From NCBI GenBank assembly GCA_025024175.1, contig QCXZ01000041.1, positions 19,401,786-19,465,785 on the forward strand: a stretch of DNA of 64,000 nucleotides, read 5' to 3'. Below, one piece after another: positions 41,001-56,000 of this stretch; the stretch's first letter is position 1, and every line of letters begins with the position of its first letter. Under the pieces are notes generated by a model that saw nothing but the letters and a program-made list of their open reading frames with translations, did not search any database and had not been told where the DNA came from. The translations under genes and the position numbers were made by a program. The stretch is from Rhyzopertha dominica (Eukaryota; Arthropoda; Insecta; Coleoptera; Bostrichidae).

Positions 41001-44000
41001 AGGTCGTATAGAATATTAATATTGAAAAAAAATTAATACGTTGGAAACCTAAATTTTTAATCAATGATTACGTTAGAATTGGAACAAATCTTTACTGTCA
41101 GCAAAATGCTATAATGAAATTGATTTATGCGTCTGGAATGCATAGCTTCTTCCGCGTAATCTTAAATGATTGACGTAATAATTAGCGAGTCTGTGTGTCT
41201 GCGAAGGTCAAAGACTAACCTATGTTTGTAAAAACGTCAAAATTAAGATGGTAAAAGCTATTCACCACCCGGACATGTTGGAAATATAAAGTATGTCCTA
41301 TTTCAAAACCTGGGAGTTTTTCGTTAACTGTTACTAATTATAGACCAAAGCCATTTATCATAATCTTAAAATTATATTAATTAATAATTATTATTAATTA
41401 ATATTCTTCTTTCAGCACGAATTTATTGAAAATAGATCACACTAGCATTGGTCCTATTTTAGTTTTAACATTCATTAATGATTTATTTGTGAAATTAAAC
41501 TCCCTAAATAACCCCATCAACTTACAAAGCGTCCAGAACGGTGCTGTCGTCAAATGGCGTGCAGAATAAATTTTCTTAAACTGAATGTGTCTAATTGTAA
41601 GTTTGTCTCATTTAACAGAAAGCAAACGCCGTTAGCATTCAATTATTGCAAAAATCATTCAAAAATTGTAAAATAGAGCGCTTTGGGAGACATCTTTTAG
41701 ATGTGATTAACTTTTATAGCCATACTGCGCAGGTTTTGCATCTAAGCTGATGGGTTATTGATCCAGAAAATGTAGTAAATTTACCGACAAGTGACTAATA
41801 ACGAAACAGATTGCTATAGTTTAAAAACGGTTTATTTGATGATTACAATCCATTCGGGACCTCAAGTTGGTATCCTTGTGATGGTTTCTGATTAGTTTTA
41901 TGTGCACAAAAATATTTTGTAAACGTAACCTCCACAAGTGAAAGTTTGGTTTTGCTTCATGACAACACGCGCCCACATACAGCTAGCTCACTTAACTCTA
42001 GAAAAACTACAAAAACTGGGGTGGGAGATCCTTCTAAATCCCACTCACAGCCCCGACTTTGCACCATCAGACTCTTATTTGTTGGAACATTTAAAAAGGC
42101 TCTGCGTGGGAAACATTTTCAACCATATCAAGATGTTTAAGATGAGGTGCAATTCGAGGTCAGCACAAAGAATTTTATGCCACAGACATACAAGTTTATA
42201 AAAGGTGACGGGGCTATATTGAAAAGTAACCAAAGTTTTGCATTGATTATGTAAACCGCTTTTTAGCAGAGCAATTTGTGTCTTTATATCCAATTGACCC
42301 TCCTTAATGACTATCGAAGGAAGGTGTCTAAAATATATGTGTTTCAGGTGTTGTAGATACTAACCTGAAAAACTCAAAAAGGATACAATCTCGTCAAAAT
42401 GAATAAGTTAGAAGAGATTTTGTTGCTCTTAAGTTTTCGCGACTATTTATTTCTAGAGCAGGATACATTTCCGGTCCCAAAAGTACTTGTAGTACAAGTA
42501 ATTAGCGACTTAAATCAATAGACACAAACAATGAAAATTAAAAAGCGTTTATAGTTCCTTATAAGGAAAATACCGATGCAGTGCTATGTCAATATCTCAC
42601 TTTTTTATTATTAAACCTTTTATAATCGGGCAGAGAAAGGAAAAGGAGCAAATATAGCATGTAATATCTATACCTACACTAAGCGGTATTTTGACACGCG
42701 AATAAATAGTTCTTCCGCGTATCTATAAGTTCTCTAATGCAGTTTCTAAGCCTTTGCTAACGGGGATCGATCTCATGACGCACCAGAGCAATCTCTGCAG
42801 GAATACCATGTAGGTACGTACGAAGTGCGTTTCGGTGTATTTCGTTCAGCGAGCGGAATGCGGCTGGACCGCTTCTTCTTTCGTCCCTCCGCTCCGCTCT
42901 CTAAGATTCCTCCGACATACTTCACGCCATGATCCGCTCCCTCCCTGCTCTAATGTGGATGCAATTAGGGTGAATTTGGAATACGCACCTTGCTCCCGCC
43001 GACAGCATTAGAACTGATACGGCCTTTTAACACACGTAAGGCCGCTTGCAACATGTGCAGAGGAAGTGGACTTTGGAGGGTATAAATGAGTCGTATTATG
43101 AAAATACCTGAATACCAAAATATCATCTTCGCGACAAACTGTATGGCCTCAAAACAACAATCACGGTTTGATTTGTTACTGCGTTGAAAAGCCATTGAAG
43201 TGCACTTCCGAATATTTGAAATCCGCTTTAACTGTTAGATTCTTAATTTCAATATACTCCTATTAATCAAAACCCAAAAATAAAATTATTCACGTAGGAG
43301 ATCAAGCTTGAGAACCCGATGAACAAGTTCACCTTATAATTGCTTCCGTTCGCATTTAACTTTAGTCGATTTGATTCTATGTTGTTTCACGTAATGTTCT
43401 CACATGCTCAGACACCACATAGTGCAAACTGTAACAATTGATGACAAAATAAAATACTTTTCGCTTGGATAAAGATTTCTTGAAGATAGAAATTTGATGT
43501 TACGCTGTTCTTAATGTTTTCTCAGCAACGTAATGGTGGTGTTTTATTTTGAATAAAAAGAAAACAACAAAAAATATTAAACAGGCTGTTAAACGTAATG
43601 AATACTTAGGTGAAAAGTGGTAAAAGCAAAACTCCAGGGGTTGTCCATTAGTAATGCACATTTTATTGACAACACCTGGCAGTGCCAGTACAACTGTAAG
43701 CTGCATATGCACATCTTCAAAGCTTTAATACTAATTATTTTTAAGTCGGTAGACCTTGCGAGCCAAGCAGTGGTAACTAATAGATTAAAAATCATCTAAT
43801 AAAAATGAGCGATGCAAATAACGTAACAAACCTTGTCTCCCAATCCGCCGTGCAGGAAATTCTTCATTAATACTTTGCCGGACATCTCTACAGAAGTGAG
43901 ACGGAGCTCCGTCCAGTTGCAACAGCATTATATCCCTAATGAAGTTAGGGATACGCTGGGTTAAATTCGGAAAATTTTATCTCAAAATAATGACCAATCC

Positions 44001-47000
44001 GACAGTCACGTACCGCTCCACACCAAACATTAATGCTCCAATTGATTAAAATAATCATAATAATGAAAGTTATGTCTATTCACCAAAACATATTTGTCGA
44101 ATGTTGATTCGTCCGTAAATAGCACATTAAAAATATATCGATTTGACATTGTCTCTACTGAAAAAGATTGTTAGTGCAACTGCGCGCGGAAAAGCTGAAA
44201 TTAGCTTTACCTCGGGCATTTTTCCATTGATGACCAATTTATATCAAATCCCTACTTACAACATTTAATGAATTTTGTTAGTTTAAGACATTTTTAATCA
44301 TGGACTATTTACCTCAAATGAGATCGAACAGCTCTTTCAAATTATGTAGCATTCTGTCGTCTAGATATTTCCTCTCGGAATTTTCCGGCGTACCTAAACT
44401 CGAGAAAGGAATAGACAAATTCTGAAACACATCGATAAAAGTACAGGCGTTAACTAATTAAATGCTATAACTATGGAATTATATCAAATATCAAAATAAA
44501 TAACAGTCAACTCTATCAATCGCTGTTATATTTCAGAGAAAATTGTTTGACTCGTTATTTAATTGTTATTTTGAAAAACCTATAAACTAGAAGTTTTGAA
44601 AAGCATCAAAGTACTAAACATGGCATATTCACAGGATAAACAAATACATTTTCCTTTTTCTGTGGTCTAGTATTCCAGAACAGTAAAATAGTGGTTAACA
44701 GGGTAATGTAATCGCAGTGAATTGAATGCATCGAATCTTTTAAGATGCCTATAAGGTATGTACATACATTTAGGACAGTTAGGAAAGCGATTTTTCACAG
44801 AAAACGTTAGAAGTGAAGGTAGCGTTGAAGGGAACTGAGTGCTCTATTAGCTAATTTTTTTTATTATAAAGATCAGTAAAAATTGAACACCCTGCACAAG
44901 ATAACTTAATGTGGCTTCATGATATAATCACGCTAGGTATATGTCCACCCAAAAATTTAAAACAGCTGGAACAAATCAATAAAATGGCTTATTAAGAATA
45001 ATCAAACATTGCCGTTATTTAGCAAAAAAATATATTAATTTACAACTTGGCGACTTTTGCCGGTACAAATGTGATTCATTCGAATTAAACAAAATTTATT
45101 TTTATATGTCACACTTTTTGCAGACGCCCTATATACCTATGTCGGACCAATTTTAAGATATACGTCAATCCGCACTAAACATTTCTTATATCTCCAACAA
45201 AGCCTTGCTTTGAAGACCGGAATGGACATCCTGTAGGTACAAATTTTTCAGTGCAGTTTTCAAAGACTGTGGATACTGTTGCTCCTCGTACGACAATTAT
45301 ATTGGTACGATATGATCCATTCTTAAATTACATTAATTATGAAGATCCTTTTTTTGAGGATAATAATAAGGAAACCAAATTTAAAACTAATAAAATGTGT
45401 TTTATATACTGATTTTTTATATTAAAATTGATCGATATGATACACATCGATAATTTTCAAGTATTAGCAACACACAATTGTTTTTATCTATAATTACTTC
45501 ATTTTTATCGTCAGTTAAAAATAACAAGATATATTGATATACTGCATCTTATTCATGTTCCTAGGTATTGGTAATTAGTGGCTGTGTCACTTGAAAAACT
45601 ATGTATAACAAATGAATCGCTGTGTATTAAAAGGAACTAACTCCAACAAACTACAAATTGTAGGAAAGTGAAAGTCGTTTGTATTTTGTACAAAATACAA
45701 AAAAATGTTTCACTTTAAAATGTCAGAATGTCCGGTTTTTGGACTTAGTTCCTTTTAATAATCAATGATTCAATTATATAAAATAAATTTCATTTTTGGA
45801 GCACTCCGTTTGGTTGAGTAATTTCACATAAATTGTACAGATAGCAAACATTGAGATATTAACCATTTAAGAAACTCATCTTTCTCTAGAAAACATGGAA
45901 TGTTCATGTTTGCGTAAATTGTTTTTTACGCACGAAAAACTTATAAAATGAATGATAAGTATAATAAATGGTGGCGCCGTTTGCTAACCATAAAAGATAC
46001 TAACATGGTACCATTTGGAGTAAATACGTAAATATTGCCAAATCGTCATTTTAGGCGTATAGAAACAGATCAGGTCGAAATTAAGCAACAGCGCCAATCT
46101 TTCATTACCGATGAGGGTTACGCATCCGACCAAATATGTCAATAGTTGAAATTCTGGCTATTGTTTGTGAAGAAACACATTTGAAGAAGAACAACAGAAA
46201 AAAAATGCCGGCGACTTCTATTATTAGAGTCACTATTAACTAAAATGGAGTATATGACATTCAAGATTTTATTATTTTCTTAGACAACATTAATTGTCCA
46301 ATTAGACAAAGAAACGTTGCAAAGCTTCTGCTTCTGCTTCTGGAAATAATGACGAAGGAAGTACATCAGAAAAAAAACCTTTTTTTGGAGTTTTACATGG
46401 ACTTACATGGAACAACAACCATATGCAAGCGAGGTATTCTTGATTAACAAATTTTGCAGAAACCTTGCAGCAAAAACATAGTATATGTGAAATGTAATCA
46501 ATTGTACATTACTTCTCACACACCGCAATATATCCTTATTGTCCGAAATTTCAGTTATTCGAAATTCAGTAGGTCCATATCATTTCTGATAATCGGAAGT
46601 ATACTGTATTTCAGAAATGCGTAGCTACCTATTCGAATGTTCGATGATCTTCCACCACCTGCTTAATGAGAAATTCAAGTGTGCTCCACTTTACCGAGTG
46701 ACTGACTACATAAGAATGATGAATTTTTTTTCGATGTTATCTTTTCTGTGACAATGCTACTCATTTTTGTCACTTGAGCAAGAAGACAAATTATCCTACA
46801 CTGAATAAATGCGTGGGCACCGTCCGTACCATTTATGTTGAGCCTTTCGAAAAAGCTTGGTTATACTAAAAAAATTATGAATCACTAAAAACAAAAACAG
46901 CTTCAGTTTAATCTATTGTAACGTTAGTCACACAAAATAAAGTACTCCAGCCTCTTTATTTTGAATTCTTCTTTTTCAATCTGCAGACACTCTTTGTAGT

Positions 47001-50000
47001 CTAGTCATGCTATTGTCTCATTTCTCACCAAAATAAATATTTTCAAGTATCACAGCATGTCCCAAAGTGTTATTTTCTGATATACAATTATATCTGTGTG
47101 CGGCTGGAACTTGTGAAAAACATGACGACTCGCACAGTAGAAATATGTAGGTACATAACACGACATCGCATGATGCAATCAAGCGTGTGTGCAAATTACT
47201 CGAAGAGATGATTCCAATTCTTACTTCCGGCAGAACAGCAGCAATCAGGGACATGAACGTTAAAAGCAGCATGAGCTCTGCCGTTGCTCGCATTGCTATG
47301 AATTTATTGATCCTTACGAGAACATTCCCAGAATCAAAGAGACTGCGTAAATTTGGGAAGTTTAGTAATTAAGCTCGAACCAAGTTTCCAGTTGTACAAC
47401 CTTTGGTTTTTTATTACAAGTACTGGGATATTTGCATAAAAAGAGATTAATGCAAGCAGTTGTTAGCAAAACGCTAAGAAATGAGAACGTGTTTATTAAT
47501 ATATCGCGATGTAATAAATTTGGCCATATTTCGGTAGCCCGATTCATTGTCACAGTTCGCTGATAGATTGATAAAGAATTAGCTTTGTCACTTCCTCGCT
47601 TCTGAGTGTTAGGCGTGACGTAGTATTAGAACCTTATTACGTAATATTACTTGTATTTTCAACACATTAAATATCACAGGAAATATCTTAACAATACACA
47701 AGACATAGAATTAGTATATTAATTCGTACAAGAAATCTATTAATTTACAACACTACAAGCCGTTGACCTCTTTTACTAACCTTCTTCTTCTGTTCTATAG
47801 TATACGAAACGCTAAATCTTCACTTATTATCTGTATTGGTGTGTCTTGTTCTTCTTCCTTACATTCCTCCACTGTAAGTAAACCTCTTGAATGCATTACT
47901 ATTTCGTAAATTTCCTTTTGTTGCTGTCATTTATTACAAAAGTTCACCATAGGAACATATCTAAATCTTTAAGTTTATTGGCTAGTAGGCACATGTGATA
48001 GCCTATGCCAGACCTTTTTTCCTTTATTCCGCACTATAATTTGTTTCCGTCTTCTGTCTTTTAAAGGTCTCTTGCACCGAAGGTGCCATTAATTTTAACA
48101 GCTTTTGGTCAGACAATCATCAGAAACTGTATGAGTACTGATGACGTCTTTATAAAACAGCAGTTCACATGTTTTACTTTGTCGGCTGTTTATTGTGACT
48201 TTGCTGCTTCCACTACGAGCGTGCTGACATCTGTAGTATTTACTAAACCCATATTTTTTCTCCATAATATCATACCGTTTTCTTTCCGGAACCTAAGACT
48301 TCCGTTGTTTTAAACTTCCCTCAACTGTAATAGTTTACGATGTTCCCACTAGAGATTTGCGGTTACAGGTTCATTAAAAATGACTTTCCACCTTTTTTCA
48401 TATTTCAGTCATTTTTATTTGCTCTTGTTACGGCTTCTTTTTGCTTTCATATCTACAATGATAGCCATTTCCTCAACTTCTACACACCTTTAGCTTATTA
48501 TATTTCGCTCCTCTCTCTTTCCAACTTCCCAAGACCTCAGCAAAAAGTTTTTGGCATGGTGAAAATTATAACACAAAAGGTAACATCGCCAACATTAGTA
48601 TTTATCCTCCAAGAGATCAATTTTTGTAGTAATCAAATGAATAAACCGATAAAACTCCAGAGCTATAATGAAAAAGACAGTATCTTTAGCCTTCTATACC
48701 TGTGGTGTTTTCAGAATTACCTCATTTTAATTAGTGTGGCTCATTTTATGTCGCTCACCCGGAGAGTAGTCCATATACGAAATAAACACTTTCACTATTA
48801 ATACAAATATTTATTGCAAATTGTCAGATATCGTTCCTACCTTACAGCCTTTATGTCTGATGTTTTTATTTGTGTAGAATTTTGATATTTAGTTCTTAAA
48901 TAAAAGTTACTACAAGTATAGCGAAACGAAAACCATAAATACATATCCATTTTTCTCTATTTAAGGCGAAATTACCACCAAATACCCCGTGGACAGAGAA
49001 CAGAAGGAAGTCTACGACTTGGTGGCCGAAGCTAGGGATCAAGGCACTCCATCCCGCAGTACCAGAGTAACAGTCAAGATACACGTGCGAGACGTGAACG
49101 ACAACGCTCCTGAAATTGTCGATCCACAAGAAGACGTTGTCAGCGTACGCGAAGAGCAATCCCCTGGCACCGAAGTAGTGAAGGTCAAAGCAATCGATGC
49201 TGACAAAGGTGAGAATGCGTCGGTTACGTACGCCATCCTCAAGGGGAAGGATTCCGACGGCTACGGCGTCTTCAGCATCGACCCCATTACCGGGGTGATC
49301 AGAACGAGGATGGTGTTGGATCACGAGGAAAAGACCATCTACAGGTTATCCGTTGCCGCTTCCGACTCGGGAAATCCATCGAAGCAGACGATCAGGGTGC
49401 TGAGAGTGGAAGTGCTCGATTTGAACGACAACAGACCGACTTTTACCAGTTCAAGTCTGGTGTTTAGGGTAAGGATATTTTGTGTTTCTTTTTATTTTGT
49501 GCAACTATCAATAAGTGAATATAGCCGAAACTGTAGCGCTTATTGACAATACGGCATTTACTTATTCTTATTTCTTACATTATCCTTGATGTTAGACCGT
49601 GGTCTAAGGATCTGACAAGATCCTGAATGAATAAACACGAATAAACAACTAGTTCTTCATAGTCAGGATGCATATTTCAAGCTAAAAGTATATGTTGTCC
49701 TATTCTTTTAAGAGTTACTATAAACAGTACGATTGCATATTAATTCTGTACTTCTTTTTTGAAGGTAAAACTTCTTCAATAATATGCGAATCCAAAAGTT
49801 GTTTTTTCAAGTCTTTTTTATCGATTTCAACTTCTTCTTTACCACATAAATCAAGACGTATACCTACAGCTTTCCAAATTAACACCTGTGCGTATTTAGC
49901 AGCCAAGGTTATTTGGTTACTGGTATCAAAACCAAGTCGCTATTTACGGCAGTCGAATTTCTAAAAATGACACTTGTTAAGTAATGCGTTACACGCAAAG

Positions 50001-53000
50001 ACTAACTTGGATCATAATATTTTTTATATATTTGACAACTAGACTATATCGTCATTTACATGGCTTTGTATTTATGAGCCCAATACTATCATGCCTTCCC
50101 TTGCTGCATCCGTCTCCAATGAAAAAAAAGACGAATCTGTCACCCAATTTTCGCCCACTTGCTTCACATCTCGAAATGCGATTAAATAAGCTTTCAGCGG
50201 CGTTCTTTACTGAAATTGTCGTCGGTCATCGTATTCCGTGTTTTCAGTTGTGTTTTTATGGCTAGGTTTATGACCGTTTTCGAGCGGCGGTTCCTCTGTG
50301 ATGTTAAAAGTATTGTTTAGTGTGTTAATTTGTTTGTTGTGTGGGTTTTTAATGTACTCGGGTCCCTAAGTTTCGTGGGAGGATAGAACTATTTTATGGC
50401 AGGGTTTCTTTTGTTTAACACGCGGTTTATTGCATTACTNCACTCGATATAAAGTAAACAATGTTATACAGGAAGGAACTTTTATTGGAAGAGAAAGATG
50501 TAAACTATAATTTGATAGAGTGGTCGATAATAGGTGCTGATGCTATCATGGAATTTCTGGAAATGTTGTTTTCGTAAATTCTGGTGAAACCTTATCTTTA
50601 CCTGATTATCGTAATCTTTTTGTTGTGGAGAATACTGACGCTACTGTAAAGTAACTGAAATAATCGTATTCACAGAACAGAGCTGCTTATAACAACAAAG
50701 TCATCTTTTATAGTTAAATAATATTTGTGTTCAGTACATGTGTTAATTAGGATAGAAAGTGTTTTATTGCTTATCAGTACTATAAGAAACCCCCGGTAGA
50801 AAACTGGTTACTAGATTACCATTATCTTGTCTGTAGTTTAAAGAGGTGTGATACAACTGAGATTGGCTATCTCGAAAGTGTATTGCGTCTAAAATTTTGT
50901 AAAAACATACTTGTAAAGTACAAATACAAGTTCATTAACTACTTGAACTACGAAGATCAAGTATTAGCAAGTTTAAGGCTGTTTACATATCTCTCACATT
51001 ACTAAAATTTTTCCACACGTCTATTCATTGAAAGTCAAACACAATTCTAGGAAAGAAGTGGTTTTTTCCAATGTATCTGCAGGGATGATAATTTCATTTA
51101 CAGATAGTACCAAATGTAAGGTCAGGTTTATTATAAAACTGACAAAAGAACTTCAATAATATATTCACTTTTAAATAATACCCTCAACGAAAATTAACTA
51201 TCTTTGAGTAACAATACAAAAAATTAAGACAAATAACATAAACGACTTAAGAAGTTAATGTACGTAAAAGTATATGTGCTATAAACAAAAATTATAGAAG
51301 GTACTTAACTAAAATGAGTATGACAATGATTAATCATTCGAAATTATTTTATTTCACTGGACACTTTTCTTCACTAGCTTTTCATGTACTTACCGATCGT
51401 AACACGTAGTTCGTAAAGCCACCACTAGATGACGCATACCGATTTTCACAAAATGACCGGGCAATCGGCAATTAGGTCTTATGTAAGGTCTCTGTACTTT
51501 TCTTCCGTAGCAACATGTCGCAAAAGTAATATGATGCGATCAATATACTAATGTAAGTAGCTGAAATTACAATATTTCTTCCAGGTGCTGGAAAACGTAA
51601 AAGTGGGATACATCGTCGGTTCCGTAGCGACTACTGAATCCAGCGTAGAAGAGAATATAATACCGAGCAGTAGTGCGGGGCACATAACCTACACCCTTAC
51701 CTCCCTCATGTCGGATCGTATAAAGGATGCTTTTGAAATAGACCGCAACACAGGTTCTTTGGTGGTATCTCGCGAGCTGGACCGCGAAGTCCAGGCGGAA
51801 TACCGACTAGAAGTTCGCGCCTTGGATACTAGTGCAATGAATAATCCACAGAGCAGCGCTGTGACGGTTAGGGTGGACATTGCAGACGTCAACGACAATG
51901 CTCCCGAGTGGCCCCAGGATCCAGTCACTCTTCAGATTTCGGAAGATACCGAAGTGGGGACTTCCATCTACAACTTCAGCGCTACTGATGCGGACTACGG
52001 AAGCAACGGAGACCTAAGATATTCTTTAGTAAGACAGTACCCGCAGGATAAAGCCTTTAGAATAGACGCATTGACCGGTACTTTGGTCTTGGCTTCTCCG
52101 CTCGATTACGAAAAACTACAAGAACACACCGTCATCATAAAAGCAACAGATCAGTCGTTAAATACATCGGAACGATTGGCGAGCTCAGTTACTGCTCGGA
52201 TAATTGTCACAGACTCGAATGACAACGCACCCCGTTTCGTGGTACCTTCGACACCTAACGTATTCATAAGCGAGTCCTCCGTGGTGGGAACACCCCTCAC
52301 GCATATCGTCGCCGTTGACAATGATAGTGGAGACAATGGAAGGGTAACTTATGTCATCTCCAGCGGTAACGAAAACGGTTATTTCTCCCTTGGCTACGAA
52401 ACCGGCTACTTGACTCTTGCAAGACAACTGGAATCAACAGGTAGTTCGAAGGCTTTTGTGTTGAATGTGACGGCTACTGATCATGGGAACCCAACAAAAC
52501 AAGCTAGCATGGAATTGAAATTGTCGGTTCATGGATCCGTGGATAATCCGCCAAGGTTCCTAAACCCGGTGTATTATGCAAGTGTGTCGGAGGATGCTGC
52601 TATAGGAAGCTTCGTTGTAAAAGTTTCTGCAAAATCCGGATTCCTCGAACGTGGTAAGTTTCTATAAAGAAAATGCTTATCATATAAAGGTAGCACTCTA
52701 CTCTTCAAAATATTTTTAGTATTTCCTTCAAAGCTCTCCTGTTTGTCGCGTTGACTCTTTCTCCTGTAGGTGATATTATATTTTTTCAAGCTCTTTTCAT
52801 GCTTTAGCCATCCAATGCTGCATCCTAGCATTGTTTTCATCCATTATTACGCACCTCTTTCACCAGAAATTCTTATTGAGATAATCTTCTCTAACGTTGG
52901 CACATGTACTCATTTCTTGTACTACTCAGTGTCTGAACTTCTCGATCCATTTCATGTTGGTTACTAACAGAAACTTTTAGAAAACAAAATCCGACAAATT

Positions 53001-56000
53001 CTCGAAAAGATGTTTTCGCTGCTACTTCAGTATATTGTCTGCCTTTATTTTCTCCGTTTTGTTAGTAATATTCACTCTAAACATTAATCAATCTTCTATA
53101 AATATTTTCAATACTTTTTTCAGCTTTCCTTACTAATGTCACGGCGAACGGTAGTTTCTGGTAGTTTTACAAATCTATAGGAATTACTTTCTTGTAAAAC
53201 CAATATTACAGTAAACAAATTGTACTTATTTTTGATTTAATTTCTTGTAGGCGGTAACCTAACGTTTCACTTACCATCTGGACTAACCGATGCCTTCGAT
53301 ATTAATTCGGAAACTGGGGTGATAACAACATCGAAGACTCTAGATCGAGAACACAAAGATTCGTATACAATTCCCGTGTACGGAATTGAAGGCGGAAATG
53401 CTGGTCCTTTACCCGGAAAAAGTTCTTTCGACATTGCCGAACTTGTGATTACAGTGACGGATGTTAACGACCATACCCCCGAGTTTACCGCTGGCTCATG
53501 CTATCCACTAGCCATTCCAGAAAATAATAGTAAGCACGTAGTCCATACGGTAACAGCAAGCGACTTGGATTCTGGAAGAAACGGACAAGTTACCTATGCC
53601 ATATCTGGGGGCAACTTTGACAACAAATTTTCTATCGATGCTGTTTCGGGCGAACTGAAAGCTAACCCTTTAGATCGGGAGAGTCATTCCCGTTACCATT
53701 TAACGATAACTGCTCAAGATCATGGAATTCCAACCCGAAAAAGTACGTGCAATATAACTGTGATAGTTGAAGATGAAAACGACAACGATCCCAAATTCGA
53801 CATGTCGAAGTATACCGCGCTCGTACCAGAAGATATAGCAGTAGATACATCAGTGCTTAGGGTACATGCCTCAGACGCAGATGTAGGCGTTAATTCAAGA
53901 TTGATATATTCCTTAGCCAATGAAAGCCAGTGGTCGTTTCGCATCGATAATAAGACAGGAGTGATAACAACCGCAGGGTAAGTTACACAACACTTAAAAC
54001 CTCTTAATCCGAATCTTGAGTGTGTTGTTTATTTTAGGTTATTTAATAGGGAAAGGCAAAGCGTTTATAATTTTCTAGTGGTGGCTACAGATAGCGGGAA
54101 GTATAACGCCCGCTCACAAAAGGTTCCAGTCACAATTGAAATTGGAGACGTTAATGACAACAAACCAATATTTATCCAGTACCCATTTAGGGCTAATGTA
54201 CCACCATACGTGCCACCTGGACAAACTGTATTAAAAGTAACCGCAAAAGATATTGATAAAGGAATGAATTCTGAAGTCGTATACAGCCTCCCCAACGACG
54301 AACTTCACAGTAAGTTTAGAATCAACCCGAATACTGGAACACTGACGACGACTCAGAGTCTGGCCAGTGAAAATGGGCGAGCTATATACTTAAACGTCAT
54401 TGCAACGGATAAGGGGAATCCCCCTCAAAGCTCAGTCGGATTGATCGAAATAATTGTGGGTAATATTTCCAACAATTCTCCCCAGTTAAAATTTCAGAAC
54501 AGTACCTATCACGTCTCGATTTCTGAAAACACGGAACAATTCCGCGACGTCCTCCAAGTAACTGCCATAAGAAGTGACGGACGAAGGCAAAAAATTGTGT
54601 ATTCTATCGGAATGGGAAACGAAGAGAACATTTTTGTGATAGACTCTGAAACGGGCATTATACAAGTACGTGATCCAAAATATCTGGACTACGAGCTTCA
54701 CAAATCAATAAGCTTAATAATCGAGGCAAAGACTGAAAGCGGCAGCGTCCGACACGGCTACTGCGAAGTAGTTGTCGATCTCATTGACCAAAACGACAAC
54801 GCTCCGAAATTTACGCAGCACCAATACACGGCCAGTGTGTGGGAGGGAAAGAACAAAGGGTCGTTTGTTTTGCAAGTCGTTGCATTCGACGCCGATCAGG
54901 ATCGCAATTCCAGAGTCTTATACCACATTGTCGATGGTAACCATGACAACGCCTTCCTGATAGAACCCGTTTTCAGCGGAATCCTGAAAACCAACATCGT
55001 GCTGGATCGTGAAATAAGGGATAAGTACAGGCTGACCGTTATAGCTACAGACGAAGGAGTGCCCCAGATGACAGGAACAGCTAGAATTAGTATTAACGTA
55101 GTGGATGTGAACGATAATCAGCCAACATTTCCACCGCACACTATCACTGCAGTCAGCGAAAACGCCAAGGTGGGCACCGTGTTGACGACTGTAACTGCAA
55201 ACGATGTTGACACCAATCCCACATTAACCTATAGCTTAGCTAAGGAGAGTGGTAATGAGGTGCTTGCTACTTTTGCAATCGACCGCTATAGCGGAAAAAT
55301 CGTCCTAAAACGTCAACTAGATTATGAAATTAGGCAAGAATATCGTTTACTCATAATTGCATCTGACGAGGCTCACATTACTCGAACTACCCTTACAATA
55401 AAGGTGGTTGATGAAAATGACAATGCACCTGTATTTTCGCAATCTTCTTACTATACTACTTTACCGGGTAAGAACAATATTTATTGTAACGCTTGATCAC
55501 CTTCTATAATTTATTGTTTTGCAGAAGGACATTCTACCACCATAGTGGACATTCTCACCGTTAATGCTTCTGATGCGGATACTGCCGATAATGGGCGAAT
55601 ACGATTTAGTTTGGTAAATCCTCCACAAGGATTTACCATTGGAAGTGGTGATGGAGTACTGAGAGCAAATTTATCAATGGTACAAACACATTCAGATGTC
55701 GAGCTTATCGTCGAGGCATCCGACTCTGGCAAACCATCGCTGCAATCTAGGGCATCTGTGAGACTTCAGATCAATTCAGCAACAAGCTTCAATGGACAGA
55801 TTACCAAACGAGATTACAGGTACATATTGGGTTTAATTATAGGTAAGAACTGGGGACTAATTTTCTCTTTCCTTTAGGATACAAATTCCGGAAAGCACAC
55901 CCAGAGGCACTACGATTCTCCACATTACCAACGCGCCAAGGAGTAAGCTAAACCATTACGTAATAGTTGAGGGCAACGAAGATGGTACCTTCGAAATCTC

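Larger units (their letters stand above)
34866..48965 (+). other. Large ds intron (14.1 kb)
   Basis: Joins exon E (IDSLTG) to exon F (GEITTKYPVDRE) in frame, so no missing exon is implied. Supported contents are mariner relics at about 41930-42300 (plus) and 43800-44420 (minus), a snap-back MITE at 45627-45758, an AT palindrome at 41374-41404, and copies of a 15-base motif at 35519 and 44885. Just inside the intron (about 34900-35060) is a GACGTTTCGCCCGC…GGCGTCATCAG stretch of a kind often seen in insect repeats. A GC-richer block at about 37230-37510 and another at 42770-42960 are unexplained. Confidence 0.8.

Noticed and set aside
48340..48801. 153-codon plus-strand frame just upstream of ds exon F
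   Set aside because: Composition is Phe/Tyr/Leu/Ser-rich as expected from AT-rich pyrimidine-heavy intron, no motif is visible, and the ds frame does not need it.
51585..51587. GTG at 51585 as a translation start
   Set aside because: It directly follows a splice acceptor and continues the upstream cadherin repeat in frame; it is an internal Val codon.
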